DNA of 64,000 nt, from positions 38,729,070-38,793,069 of the forward strand of contig OZ024826.1 in NCBI GenBank assembly GCA_964016985.1, in the 5' to 3' direction. The position numbers were made by a program, and so were the translations under genes. The stretch is from Anodontia alba. Its lineage: Eukaryota > Mollusca > Bivalvia > Lucinida > Lucinidae. Under the pieces are notes generated by a model. The model saw nothing but the letters and a program-made list of their open reading frames with translations. It was not told the origin of the DNA and made no database searches. Position 1 is the stretch's first letter. Each line of letters begins with the position of its first letter. Below are positions 11,233 to 24,400 of the stretch, one piece after another.

Positions 11233-12496
11233 ACGTGAGATAACTAACTTTTCTGATATGTGCACCCACCGAAGACATACATCAGGTTTTATCAGCGTCT
11301 TCACTGTCGTCATGAAGAAACGTTTCATTTTGACTATCCAAATTGCGACCAGTGAGACTTCTGCTCAGACTGTGTGACTGCATAGGCTGAGTTTGAATCT
11401 TTGGCGAGCGCACATGTCCGAAAGTACGTTCTCTCACGAGTCGGCTCTTGAAGAGTTTGTTGTTTTATTATTTAGTCATATATCTGGACTCGTTTATTTC
11501 TAATTTTGATTCTTCTTCACCGGCACCCTAACATAGAAGAATTGAGCCAGCGCAAACAAAACCCACAATATAACTTGTAAAACAGGAAAGATCGGATCAG
11601 CTTGTGCTTCCACCCAGTAAGGCAAGGGTCTTGGATAGCCCGTAGGCTGTATAAGGCAAATGCGGACAGGGAAGACTCTGATCAGACTGCACGGATGCTG
11701 GTCGCACAACTTATTGTAGGTTTTGTCATACCTGGCTCAATCGCAACAAAGTATCGACTTTATTCTGATGTAGCAACACATTACAAACAAATGTTCGGTC
11801 GGTCCGCATAATGGACCTTTCCCTTATATGTGAAACGTCATGAAACACATCTGTCACAAATACTATAGGGAAATAAGCATAGGGCTAATATCATATATCC
11901 TTGCATGACCTTATTTTAACTATGTATCAATGGGATATGGATGTACCTTACATAGACTAGCCAACTGTCCCTTCTCAAGCATTAGTTCTGATATTTATGT
12001 TCTTTGTACTACTCTGTGCATTGCAGCTTTAGAAACTTTTTTTAAGTTTGTCCCGTGCTGTTTGATGCATTGTTATTCTCTTTGTTTTTATCCTGTTTAA
12101 CTTTAAATTAAATTCGTATGGAATACAGGCAGCCGGTCAGCTGTCTAGTCGTTTAGCTAAGTTTTCTGGCTTTTCCTATTTGTTCGTTCTTCTTGTCGGT
12201 ATCAGTGGTATACGACGATCTGTTTTTGCAAAGGTCCTTGAAATTCTTCATTAAAGTTTTATAAACTTTTTTTTTTCTGTCTAATAATCTACTTTTCCAA
12301 CTATTTTGATGTATTAGTCTTGTTTACAAAGGATCTACTTTCAAGAATAAATTCAAGAACAAATAATCGTTTCGTAACTCGATGTGACATATTCATTATG
12401 CAACGTAAGGGCGAATGGCGGATACTCTTGAAGGTACCACCAATTGCACTGGCGTAATGAGCGCCTCCTGGAAGGCAAAAACCGTCAAAAGATTTG
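11233..12496. other. Unassigned DNA with a 'gatcagactgc' repeat relic
   Basis: 11620-11705 contains 'gaagactctgatcagactgc', the core of a palindromic bivalve repeat seen many times in this window. Nothing else could be assigned. A 12240-12275 T run is simple sequence. Confidence 0.4.
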
Positions 12497-12529
12497 GGGG
12501 GGGGGGGCGGGGGGGGAGGGGGGGGGGGC
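12497..12529. repeat. Poly-G tract
   Basis: 33 bases of G with only a few interruptions (C at 12509, A at 12518). It creates a spurious polyproline frame on the - strand. It is potentially quadruplex-forming. Confidence 0.9.
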
Positions 12530-12546
12530 ACGAAAACAAGCGAATT

Positions 12547-13415
12547 TGAAATGAATTAAAGCAATTTCAAATGTAAAAACTCATCAAATCCAATAAAACA
12601 GTTTCAAATGGTACAATCAAAGATAGCAAACAAAATAAAGTAACGCTACAATCTATAACGTGAAATCAAACAATACTTTGTTAGACAAAGCATCACTCGC
12701 CAAATGACGTAGCTTGTTTCAGGTTGGGATCTTAGGTCTAGAACATTTTCATGATTTCTGACAGGTATACTCCTTGGATCCCCAGCTTAAAAATGCATAT
12801 CCTGATATATCCCGGCAAATACAACTACCCAGACTTTGCGGGACGCTTCTCTCCACGCGACAGCAGACTAAATTTCTTTGAAATTTTCCGTTGTTTTGAA
12901 GAAGTTAAAATTCTGTAGCATTGTTGCACCGAATAACAACGAGTCACGGATTCTATTTTCTAACATTCAAATAACCGTACTCAAGCCCCTTCACCACAAC
13001 CTGCGTTTGGCCAGGCGCAAGTAAAATAGGGTGGGGCCCGACCTGGCCACACCTTACCCCTATTCACATGCACCCGCCTCCCATGCCTCAGTTCAGCTGA
13101 AACATTGTAACTTTAACTATCCTACAAACCCGCTGACTTTAAATGATTGGTGGATTGTTTTGGCATTACATTATATTTCGTTGATGGATTTCCGATTTGC
13201 ACATTTATGTTACCGGCTTATGTTATATCAGAAAAAAAGCTTTGTTTAATTTGGCGAAGTAACGCTTTGTTTAGCAAAGTACTGATTTCACATTCTAAAT
13301 TGTTTTGTTTGTAGCATTTGTTTATTTTATTTGCTTTCTTTGCATTTATTATTTGAAAAATTACTGGTTTATTTGATTGGATGAGTATCATTTGAAATGG
13401 TTTAAGTTCATATCA
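12547..13415. mobile_element. Foldback element with about 170-bp terminal inverted repeats
   Basis: 12547-12712 is the imperfect reverse complement of 13243-13415. Matching landmarks in order are 'caatttcaaatg', 'actcatc..aat..aaa.cag', 'gtgaaatca', 'tactttg.ta.acaaagc' and 'tcgccaaat'. The 530-bp middle (12713-13242) holds no credible gene; the 72-codon frame at 13031 crosses into the right arm. The right end abuts the 3' end of PLE copy 2 at about 13421. Confidence 0.65.
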
Positions 13416-13420
13416 AAATA

Positions 13421-14715
13421 GAAGGGAAGGTTATGATCAGGAATCGATACAATTATCTCACACCTCCCATCAGAGATCAAAGGGAAAGAAACATAAACAC
13501 GAATTAACTAGACTAATGGAAACATCACTAGCAGAAAGCCAAACGGATAGTTACTTTCCCACAAAGTGGCAAAGTGGCTATCCAATACAAAAAGATGTAA
13601 GCGACACACACATTCAAAGACGAACTATAACAAAAATAAACCAAGACAGAAGAACCGCCTTGGAAGGGTCACTGAAAAGTATTTCACTGGCGGGCTTAAA
13701 TCGATTTTACGTGGCCATAATCCTCGCCCTTACTTCTGCCGCGGTTTAGACACATAATTTGTTCAGTCCACATGAAGGCTTCCTAACTCATCAGTGCTAC
13801 ATCTCCGAGAACACTAAAAAATTAACAAATTACAGAGATGAAACAACAATGAGGACTTGACAGCACGAAACAACTGAAATGCTCGAGCAAAAGAAAACCA
13901 ACAGTTAGACTCCGGTGGGCCCGACCAAAGATAGAGCATCAAGTACCAACCAGCATTACCCAAAATTAAATTTCAAGTAAGCCTTTAAGCTGCAACCATA
14001 ATAGAATCTGAGGCCTAACCCGCCGGCGTGCAGTTAAAGAGGGAAGCAAAGTTATTAACCGTGATAGGGTTAACAACCATGCATGCAGTCTGTCGTATAA
14101 CATTTATGTTGTACCCAATTTTTTGTATCGAAGAATTATTTTACGAAATTGGGTACTGAAGTCATTGCAAGTATATTTTTTCTAAATTTATATACTAAGT
14201 CACCATAAAATTCTGGTTCCGACAGGCCTTGTTACAGAAGAGATTTTAGTCTTACATTGAATTTTGAAACTAAATCGGAATGACGTCTATAAAACTTAGA
14301 AAAGGCTTTACATAGTTTATGATACCGATAACCCTGATTAAGAAATTTAGCAGTTAGCAATTTATTGCGAGTGTTGAAGTCAGTTACATGACTAGACACT
14401 CTGGCAAATCGAATTAACCGTGAAATATAAACACCGTAGAATGCCGCACGAGGAACATCACCATCCAAGAAAGGAAAATTTACAATATCAAAATCAAAAT
14501 CATCGCGTTTATCATAAATTTTGCAGGAAACAAACCCATCTACAATAGATAAATGTAAATCCAAAAACGCGGCTTCGGTATCAGACGAATTAGTTTTATT
14601 TAACTCAAGTTCTGAGGGGGTGGGTATCATCGAAGTAGGTATTGTCAATATTCAATAAATCATCCAAATATCTTGAAGTCGAGCTAAAAGCTTCAATGAT
14701 TTCAGATTGTTTTTT
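13421..14715 (-). pseudogene. Penelope-like retroelement copy 2, 5'-truncated
   Basis: Read on the - strand, 14648-14232 is an open 138-codon block from the RT C-terminal half: '[19 protein letters not shown]', '[20 protein letters not shown]', '[20 protein letters not shown]'. Upstream of it (14640-14715) is the inverted coding of 'FSSTSRYLDDLLN', after which homology ends, so motifs A and B are missing. Downstream, 14230-13421 is the non-coding 3' tail, with 'ccgccttggaagggtca' (13659) and the terminal 'atcaggaatcgata'. The same tail, often alone, recurs at more than a dozen places here. Confidence 0.8.
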
Positions 14716-15431
14716 GTTTGCAATTTGTTTTGTTTGCAAATAGAACTTTTCGCCTTCCATAGCCTCCAGACCTGAATATCTTATCGATCATGCCTTTGAA
14801 AATGTCATCATAATGCTACTCGTAGCAGAATTATTCAAACGCCAAACAAATTGTTCACCCATTTATGCCAAGCGGAATTTTCTACCGTACCTCTCTAGAT
14901 AAGTCACATATTAGGGTTGTATAGATAGATTGTTTTATTATGATCATGTTTTAGACATTTCTGAACTTAAAGCCAACAGTGTAGACCCTGATCAGACGCA
15001 GTGTATTGCGGCGTCTGATCTGGACTCTACTCTAACAATATCCCTTATATGGATCGCTAGGATCAAATGGGTAAATAACATAAAGTTACAAAGATCTTAT
15101 ATAATACTGTCCGTAGAAAAGAATTCTTTGGACGAAACACATCAGACCGAAAAAAAAGAACAAAAAAAAAACCCCAAAAAACAAGAAAATAGCAGATATA
15201 GTTTTATTAAGTCAGTAAGAGTAATAGATAATTTGACATTGCTTACAACCTCCAACTGAAAGTCGATTTTCCCTATGCCTGAAATGAATCCGATGGTTTA
15301 TTGCCAACCAAAAGCACAGTAAAACACTATAGCTTCACCCAAAAAGAAAAATTAATGTTCTTGTTAGTGCGTGAGTCTACGCATTTGATATGGAGAAAAG
15401 CATATCAAGTTATCTTTATCTCAAATTGTAG
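14716..15431. other. Unassigned DNA with one palindromic bivalve repeat
   Basis: 14968-15028 reads 'cagtgtagaccctgatcag' then, inverted, 'gtctgatctggactctac'. Frames crossing such repeats give the typical spurious peptide 'NSVDPDQT'. No upstream exon for the gene that starts at 15432 could be found here, although its phase demands one. Confidence 0.5.
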
Positions 15432-15536
15432 AAATGTTGATCTTGAAGAACAGATTAGAAGACTAGTAGACAGCACGAAAAAACAAGATGAACAAATAGC
15501 ACACATGAAACGAAAAAATGAGGAATTGGAGAAATT
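15432..15536 (+). CDS. Coiled-coil exon type A (A1)
   Basis: 105 nt, flanked by 'aaattgtag' and 'gtaagt'. It opens in phase 2 and ends two bases into a codon. The 34 full codons begin [11 protein letters not shown] and end KNEELEK. Hydrophobic or core positions 4, 8, 11, 22, 25 and 32 (L, I, L, I, M, L) follow the 4-3 spacing of a coiled coil. It is polar and charged elsewhere, with no membrane or signal segment. A broken relative lies at 21309. Confidence 0.8.
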
Positions 15537-18500
15537 GTAAGTTTCCAACGTCATTTGTACTAGTAAATTATGTTTATTGATGTTAACGCTTTCAACTCTC
15601 ATCAATGCAAACTATCAGTAATAGATTAGTTTATATTGCAAATATAGATTTAAACAGGAATGCATCTTGAGAACAACGTAAGCATACAGAAAATTGAGCA
15701 TTTCTGACATGGCAGTGTTGTTTCGTAGCCAGACAACATACTGCGGCAAATTAAGCAACCTCATAGACCCACACTTCACCTTTTCAAACTTCCAAGAAAT
15801 GTGCTTAAACTGGTCATAAAAGACCAAACAATATCAACGTCATAAGAATTACGTAAGAAGAGACGTTTTACGGCCGCCACACGGCAAAAACACTAATAGT
15901 AATGAATAAATTTAGATTTTAAAGGGAATGCCCTTTGAGAGGAATGAACATTTATTCCTAAAGTATCAATGTTTTCTGGGTCAGACTAGTTTTGGTTTCG
16001 GCCGGTTTGTCCTAACCCATGCCCCTTAAATCTATATTCCAGAACGTCCCTGAATAGGCGCCATTATAACAAATATACGTGCGGTTCAAATGCCGTGGAG
16101 ATGTTTGCTAACGAAAAAACGGTAAATTGTTCCTCACACGAACATTGAAGATTCTAAAGTGTTTACATATTTTGTTTCATTGTTCAATGGAGATTTTCAT
16201 TTACTTGTGTATTAATATCCCCAGAATCAAAAAAGGCGGACGGAAAATCATAACATACCGCATCCGTTATACTGTGACTTCCTTCTCGTTGAAAGCATTC
16301 CAGTAAAACGATACACAAACATAGGTAATCAGTGCCCTAAAACGTCCACGTTTTATGAAATTATAAATGTCTACTTTTTCAGTGGAAAGTTGTGAAATCT
16401 CGGGCCGTATCTCTGAAGCATATTTATGAAACTAATAAATTTGAAAACAAAGTGACATAAACCAACTATACCATGAAATAAGCCTCTCTAAATCGAAAAC
16501 GGTCTGATGTCGTAGGTGATTAGTGTAGCTTCAAATCAGCCGTAACAGTTTCACACACTAATCTGAGTGGAAACTTGTCGCTGGCACGATGTATAAACAT
16601 AAGCTTTTCTAGATTACATCATAGAATCAGATCTGCATGGAAGCACAATCTTAAATGGATATATGTTAGTCCAACATTATAAGATCGAGTTTCTCAATAT
16701 AGTTTTTCTGTTCGATGGTTCGTTTTTATTCATTATTTTATGTGTTTTGTGTTTCCAAACGCAAAATATATAGGTTTTGTTTTTTTAGTACGCGTCAAAC
16801 ATATCTGCTGTTTCTAAAACCCTGTAGCCAATGCCCAGGATCAATCACTGGGCACATTTTCATTGTACGGATGTATACTACATTGTGTTTATGTATATTA
16901 TATTATAACATTTGGACTCAGGTGAAGATTTTATACTAATAAATACAAAAGTGAAGATAAATGCTACAATCACGATCGATATTACCACTTACACCATCTC
17001 CCGTCCCAATTTTAACGTCCAGAATTCTTTGCTACTGACCGTTCTAAGGTGATGGTTCTGATGGTTCTGGTACTGTCTGTTCTATGTGGCCTTGGAGCCG
17101 CTCGCTGTGGGGTTGTTTTTGTGTTTTGTCTTGTTCGTTGTCTTCTTAATGTGTTTGGGTTTTGTCTAGCATTGTGATCACTTTGTTTGGGAAGAGGAAG
17201 CCTGTTGCTTCGCTTTTCTTTGGTTTGATGCTTGTGTACTGTCATGCTTTGTTTGCACTTGCTTTTGGCATCGTTCATGAGTTTGTGATTGTTGCTCTCC
17301 TCGAAATCTTCTGTACTTCATTTGTAGTTTATGCAAAAGATTATTACAAATATTTCAGTTGCTGACAATATGAATTTCACTGAGTTATTCAGAAGAAGAT
17401 GAAAAATGTTTATGAAGTTTTTCCTTTGATTTTTTTCCAGAGTCGAAAAGTTCCAAATTCAGAACACTGAATACGAACATATTCTAAGAGACAAAGACAG
17501 CACAATGACCACTTTGAAGAAAGAAAGAGACAGTCTTTTAGAGAGGTATTATGCTTACAAATTTATGAAATTATTTCCTGCAGTCTCTGAACCTCCTTCA
17601 ATATATGCATTATGACCGTACACATATAGACAGATTGTCAGGATTTACGATATTACCTGAGTGCGCTCGACAGATATAATTATGTTCTAGCTAATACAAA
17701 CAAGCTAAACTAGACGTCGAACTAAAATATTTTGAATGTTTATGTTTTCATTAGATGGAATAGTAAATACACGATTCAAATAATCGAAAATCAAAGACCT
17801 TTCATTCATCAAAATTATTTTACTTCACTTACATCGCTGTTCAAAGCCATTAATTTACTCCAGTTCCATATTATATCAACTTCAAAGTAATACCCAGCTC
17901 CAAGAGAATGTACACACGTCATTGGCTAGTAAGGTTTGGCCTCATTACTGACCCCATATAAATGTTCAAACGTCTAGAAATGGGCTCAGTGACAAAAAAT
18001 ATAAAGTACGTCATAGTGAAAAATACAAAAGAAATTACACTGGTAAGGCCATAATCACGTGGTATGGAAAGAAGAAGAGAAAAACGATGTCAAAATCCAA
18101 CGACACATTTGCCATTACCAACAAATAAACAAGTACCAACTGCTTCAGAAAAAACTGCTTTGAATCAGGTGGCGAAATTGCAACTCTGCTGCAGCTCACA
18201 GTAACTAGTCAGTCACGGTAGAGTTCTCTATCTCATCAATAAAACATCAAGGTAAAGCACGGACAATCAAACACTAAAATAAAAAATAGGGGAATATAAA
18301 TTCACAATTTTGACCACCTGCCCGACCACAACGTACGGTTCACGGCACTAACACTAGCCGTTACACGGCACTAACTCCAATGTAAGCAAAGATAAGAAGA
18401 TGCTGAAAGAAATAAAATGAACATATTCCCAAAAATATAGATCAAGATACTAAGTAAATGCCACAATCAGAAGTATATACTTTCCTAGTCACTGAACGAA

Positions 18501-21179
18501 GAAAAAAAACAATGAAAAAATAAACACCAAAACTAAAACACCAACGTACCAAAAGTTAATTGCAACAAAGTAACCGCCTTGGAACGGTTAGTAGAAAAGT
18601 ACTCTATGGTAAAACCAGCTTAACTCGCGCGAGTCTTCACCTTTAATTCTGCTGCCCTTCCAACTTACAAACCTATACTTTCTCCGCATAGTGGTGCTTT
18701 ACCTTAGTGTAACATCACAGTCAAATACCCATAATCGCAACAAATATGATATACCAAGCAATGGGCTCAATGGCCAGCTAAAGACAGAACATAAAATTAC
18801 AAACAGGATCACGATGGGCCTTCTTGACCACAGATATTAATAGTCAAACTTCTAATAAGGATTGAGGAGGAATCCCTCATTACGTCTATGGACCGAACCA
18901 TCGTCGTGCAGCCAAAGAGGAAAGCAATGTTATCAACCATAATTTTGTTGTCACTTATCATTTGATAGCGTGTTGTAATTTTTTTTGGATTGTCCCGGAA
19001 ACTGGGCCAGACTAGCTTCAGTCAGCCAGTTAAATCTCACAAGTGACCCTCATATAAATTTTCAAACATTCCAGAATGGCAAAACACGTAAGCTTCTACT
19101 ATACTAAATACGAGGAGACGTTTTACGGCCATCACATTGTTCTTGTACAGTGACACCTGTGTAAGAGAGCCACCTCTGAGACAGACTTTAAACAGGGTTG
19201 ACGTCGAAAGGTGGCTGTCTTATAAAGGTACATGTCATGTTATTTTGCTAGCAAAATTACATGACATGTACCTTTATAAGACATCCACCTTTCCACATCA
19301 AACACTAAAGTCAGTCTCAAAGGTGGCTTTTTTACACAGGTTTCATTGTACCATTTATAGCAAAGATAAATAGACTATAAAACAAATGACAACTGAGAGC
19401 AATAAACGCCCACATATAATTAAATATAAATATAATGTAGGCATGTATTTGTCGTTAGACTATCTATTTTGGGATAATTAGGCCTCACCCGTGAGCCTCT
19501 ATTCACTTTGCAGATATTCCAAACTGGGCCTGGGTTAGTCACAAAGGACAAGCTGTAGTGAAGATAAATCTATTCTAAAATGATCTATGGAAGCACTAAA
19601 CATACGCACACAACTGAACATTACTGAAGTGTTCCTCTTTGGGCAAAACTAGTTATTATCGGACAAATATGCCTCATCAGTGGCTGACAGTTAGCCACAT
19701 GTTTTGTCCAAATGTCTATAACAATCTGACGAAGCCAAAAATGTGAAATATGCTAGCAGCATCAAGATTAGAATATGTGACGTATTTAAGTATATTGAAA
19801 AGAAACGCATATCATATTAGATTAAGCCTCTAATTTGACAAGTGTGAAAAGAATTTTCCCACAATTACAAGACGTTTATATCAGTACGTTTCAACGAAAC
19901 GTATGAGATTGATTGGTTTCTGCATTCTCTGATCTTGCGTAAGTATAAGCTATATACGTTACATACTTTTGTTCTAGCCCTTACAATCGAGCTAAAATAG
20001 ATGTCAAAATGAAACATGTTGATCGCTTAGGTGTGATTTTAAACGGACGAGTAAATACACTGCTCAGATTACGACAAATCAGTTACCTTCCATTTCTTGT
20101 AATTAGTTTACTTCAGTTTCATGTCTGGTTAGTGTTATTGATTTACTTCAATTCCATGTTTTATATATTTCCAAGTAATGGCCAGCTTGAAGAACAGAAC
20201 AGCGAGAATATGCAAACGCTGAAAAGAAATGCGGAAATTATTCAGAATATCTCAAAAGAAAAAGAAGATCTTCTAATCAGGTAATCATAATTATACGATG
20301 CATTTTGAAAACGTATATTATTGCAATATAATGCGAAGCAATTTTCAAAAGACTTCAACCGGTCATAAGTGTGTTTGTGGTATGAATTTCTGTTACAAAA
20401 TTGTTTTACTATACCATCGCAAACTGTTATCAATCCGTAGGCATAAAAAAAAGGTAAGAGAAAAGTCCAGGGAGTGCCACAATCACAAACCGCAGCCCTT
20501 CCCAGACCCCAAGAAGAAGAGGAAACCGACAAATCGAACAAACGTACGAAAAGCACTAAGATTAGCTCTCTCTTCCCAATGTCCTGGTTATTGCAAGGGT
20601 ACCAAATATGCACTGCTTATTGGCACTTCTTGTTTATCAATAGAAATGTTCGGAATTCTAGACAACTTATCACAAGTAAACATAGGCATTTATTGAATGT
20701 TTTAACTATTGTAGGTCTCTTTGCACGAGTGGAAATATGTAACTCTAAAATCCATCTAGTTTGATCGATAATTGCATTAAGATGTTGTAAAGAGTACAAT
20801 TATTTACAGCAGCGAATTAAGAAGCTCTGATAATTCCACTATGTTAACATACTTTATAACAATCTATTTACGACATTTGTTCACCGCGTGATTGGATACA
20901 GAATATATATCGCTGAACAGCAAAAGCCATTATTAGACTATGTAGATGATGAGGAATGTCTGAATGATCAGGAAGTTGCGGGTGGGACCCCCGCCGGGTC
21001 GACGTTTTCTTTCGTTGGGATTGATCGTAAAATATTTTCTACGTTTATTGTCACCTTTCCGATGATTCAAGAAGGGCAGCTGTCCACTTCTTTCGCGGTC
21101 GACTGCGCTTGACATGACCACAGTGGGTTGACTGGGCTGTAAAACTTCAACACACACACACACGCACACACACACACAA

Positions 21180-21214
<35 letters not shown>

Positions 21215-21367
21215 AAGATAGCTTTCACAGTCTATATAAAAACGACTGAGGCCTTCAATCATGTACTAATGCAGGTAGCCACAAATGTGTATTTGCCTCT
21301 TATTCTAGAAATGTTCATTTAGAAGAACAGATTAGAAGTTTTGTTGTTGTTTTTATTTTGATAGTAC

Positions 21368-21434
<67 letters not shown>

Positions 21435-24400
21435 GCCAGGATTTACAATTACGACACTAACTCAATAAGCTTCGTAACTTATGTTCTTGCTAATACAATT
21501 GAGCTAAATTAGTCGTCAAACTGAAATATGTTGACCGCTTAGGTATAACTTTCAATGGACAAGTAAATACACTGTTCAGATTACAACAAACAATTATCTG
21601 TTATCTTCCATTTCTTGAAATTAGTTCACTTCAGTTTTATGACTATTTGGTACCGTTAACTTACTTCATTACCATGTTTTATCTATCTCCAAGTAATAGC
21701 CAGCTTGAAGAGCAGATCAGTGAAAATATGCAAATATTGAAGAGAAATGAGGATACTATACATAATTTCTCGAAAGAAAAAGAAGAGCTTCTGACCAGGT
21801 AATCATGATTATGCGATGCGTTTTGAAAACGTATCCAATTTAAATATAATGCGAAGCAATTTTACAAGACGTCTAATGGGCATTAACGTGTTTGAAGTAT
21901 GCATTTATCTTTGAAAATTGTTTTACTATACCAACGCAAACTTTGTTTGTGGAGGTATACACTTCTCGCGTTGTCCGTCCGTATGTCCGTTCGTTACGTT
22001 TTGGTTTATTGCGGGGTATCTCATAAGCACTGCATATTGACACTTCTTGTTTAACAAAAGAAATGTTCGGAATACTAGGAAGCTTATGAAAAGTAAACAT
22101 ATGCATTTTGTGTTGAAATTTTAGACTATTGTAGGTATTTGTGCACGAGTGGAAATATGTAACTTTAAACTCCATTAGTGTATTCTGTAATTAGATAAAG
22201 ATATTCAGTTATTTTACCAGTGATTGCAGCAGTTCAAATAATTCTTCTGTGTTAGCAAACTATGATGTAAGAAAGTAGTGGGCTCAATGGCGATCTAAAG
22301 CCAGAACATAAAGCTACAAAAAGGATCACGATGTGCCTTGCCTGACCACAAATATTGATACCCAAACGTCTGAAACAGATTGGTGAGGAAGCCTTCATTT
22401 AGTCTATGGACCGAGCCACCATCGTGCAACTAACGAGGAAATCTAGTATGGGACAATAATCCTTCAAACATGAGCCTGATTTCATTTTTAAATATTCCAA
22501 AATGAGCTTATTGATCACAAAAGACCAGCAATAAAACCTGTGTCATAATAGACTATATGTTGACCATTTACTGCCGCCGCATTGCACTTACCCCAGCTAC
22601 AGTGAATATAAATCTATTCTAAACTGAATAACCTATATGAGCAATGAACATAGAAACAGAACTGAACATTCTTGAAGTATCCATCTTTGGACTCGACTAA
22701 TTATTATAAGTCTACCAGGCCTCATCGATGAACCACTTGTATTTTTAATCTTGTCTAAATTTAATAATCTGGGCCCAGTTGTTCAAAACTAACGATGTCG
22801 TTAGTTAACGAATCGTTAAAATTTACATAAGTGATATGCAAATATGCTGAAATTTTTTGCTGAAAAAAACGTGAGTAGCTTTTGCACTACTCACATTTTG
22901 TCAGCAAAAAATATCAGAATATTGTATATTGAATCCACTAAAATAGTTAACAAAATGACCCTTAACGAGCTCGTTAAGCTAATGACGCTTTGAACAACTA
23001 GGCCCAGACTAAAACAAAGCTGAAAAAATATCTAGCTGCATCAAGTTTTGATTAAGTGACATATTTTTGTATATTAAAAAGAAGTGCATATCATACTAGA
23101 GTAATAATCTAATTTAGCAAGTGCGAAAAGACTTTTCCAACAATTATAAGACGTTTGCATTGTACTTTTAAATGTTTAGCAATGTATTTGATTCTATATG
23201 TAGTAGTTACTATTGAACACAACGATCGCACAATTTTTGCATTCAACTTTTCGTTCATGAAATTATTCATATTATATTTATTAAAGTAACTCGGTATTCA
23301 TGAATTGAGATGTTCAGAAATAGAAGTGAAATATTTAAGAAAAGTTTCCATTTTTTCTCTTCTGCAGAGTCGAACAGTTCCAAATTCAGAACAATGAATA
23401 CAAACATAGAGAGATAGATGCGGAGAACACACTGACTACTTTGAAGAAAGAAAGGGACACACTATTAAAAAGGTATGAAATCGGTTCTTGTATTGTGTCC
23501 AGAGAATGCAACTCGTTATCTCGACTTCGCTCAGCTTGAATAACCGCTTACCTCGAAGAGAAAATCTAATTTTCCGGTTTAAACATGGAACTCGAATAAC
23601 TGGTATATAACAAAATATTTTTCCATATAACTCTAACATCACGATTCAGTTACATATTTATTTGTAAAACATGGTTATTCGGTATACTTTTTCCTCAAGT
23701 CTGCCAATCTTTATGTCGAAGTACGGATATCTCTAAGTATTTCAGAGGGTCTTTGGACTTCGAGAAAACGAGCGTCGCTTCGTAAATACAAGTCTTGCTA
23801 ATACAAACCAGCTGAATTAGACATGTTGAATGCTTAGGAATTATTTTGAATGACAAGTAAATACACTGTTCAGAAAAGAACAAACCTGTTATCTTACATT
23901 TGTTGTAATTAGTTTAGTTCAGTTTCATGACTGTTTACTGCAATTAGTTTACTTCAATATCATGTTTTATCTATCTCCAAGTAATGTCCAGCTTCAAGAG
24001 CAGAACAGAGAGAATATACATACGTTGAAAAAAAATAAGGAAACTATACAAACGATCTCGAAAGAAAAAGAAGAGCTTCTGACCAGGTAATCATAATTCT
24101 GCGATGCATTTTGAAGATGTATTTAATTAAAATATAATATGAAGCAATTTTCACAAAACTCCTCAGGACATTTACTTGTATGTAGTGTGTATTTTCATAT
24201 AAAATTGTCCTTCTATACCAACGCAAACTGTGTTTGTGGACTTTTCACGTTGTCCGCCCGTTACGTTTTTGTTTATTGCAGGGGTATCTCATAAGCATTG
24301 CTTATCAACACTTCCTGTTTAGCAATAGAAATTTTCGGAATACTAGACCGCTTATCACAAGTAAACATATGCAGTTGTTGGCTTTTCAGCTAGTGTAGGT

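Larger units (their letters stand above)
19970..20960. repeat. Exon-C duplication unit 1
   Basis: Upstream intron ('gagctaaaatagatgtc', 'aagtttacttcagtttcatg'), exon C1, and downstream intron ('aagcaattttcaaaag', 'aatgttcggaattctag', 'tggatacagaatata') are shared with 21481-22245 and 23791-24820. A PLE tail (20445-20595) has inserted in this copy only. Confidence 0.75.

Noticed and set aside
12301..12531. Frame starting with polyproline
   Set aside because: Comes from the poly-G tract on the other strand; no splice sites or homology.
14930..15259. 109-codon frame containing 'NSVDPDQT', also 61482-61664
   Set aside because: Typical by-product of the palindromic 'gaccctgatcagac' repeat, found in many unrelated bivalve frames.
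19137..19373. 78-codon frame with cysteine and arginine content
   Set aside because: It is the translation of the 201-bp palindromic MITE at 19148-19348.
20298..20696. 132-codon and overlapping frames on both strands
   Set aside because: Lie on a PLE tail in an intron; the two strands are equally open and no splice signals support them.
20933..21262. Open frame with long VCVCVC runs, and a similar one at 29357-29563
   Set aside because: Translation of (CA)n microsatellites; the first also crosses a SINE relic. Not genes.
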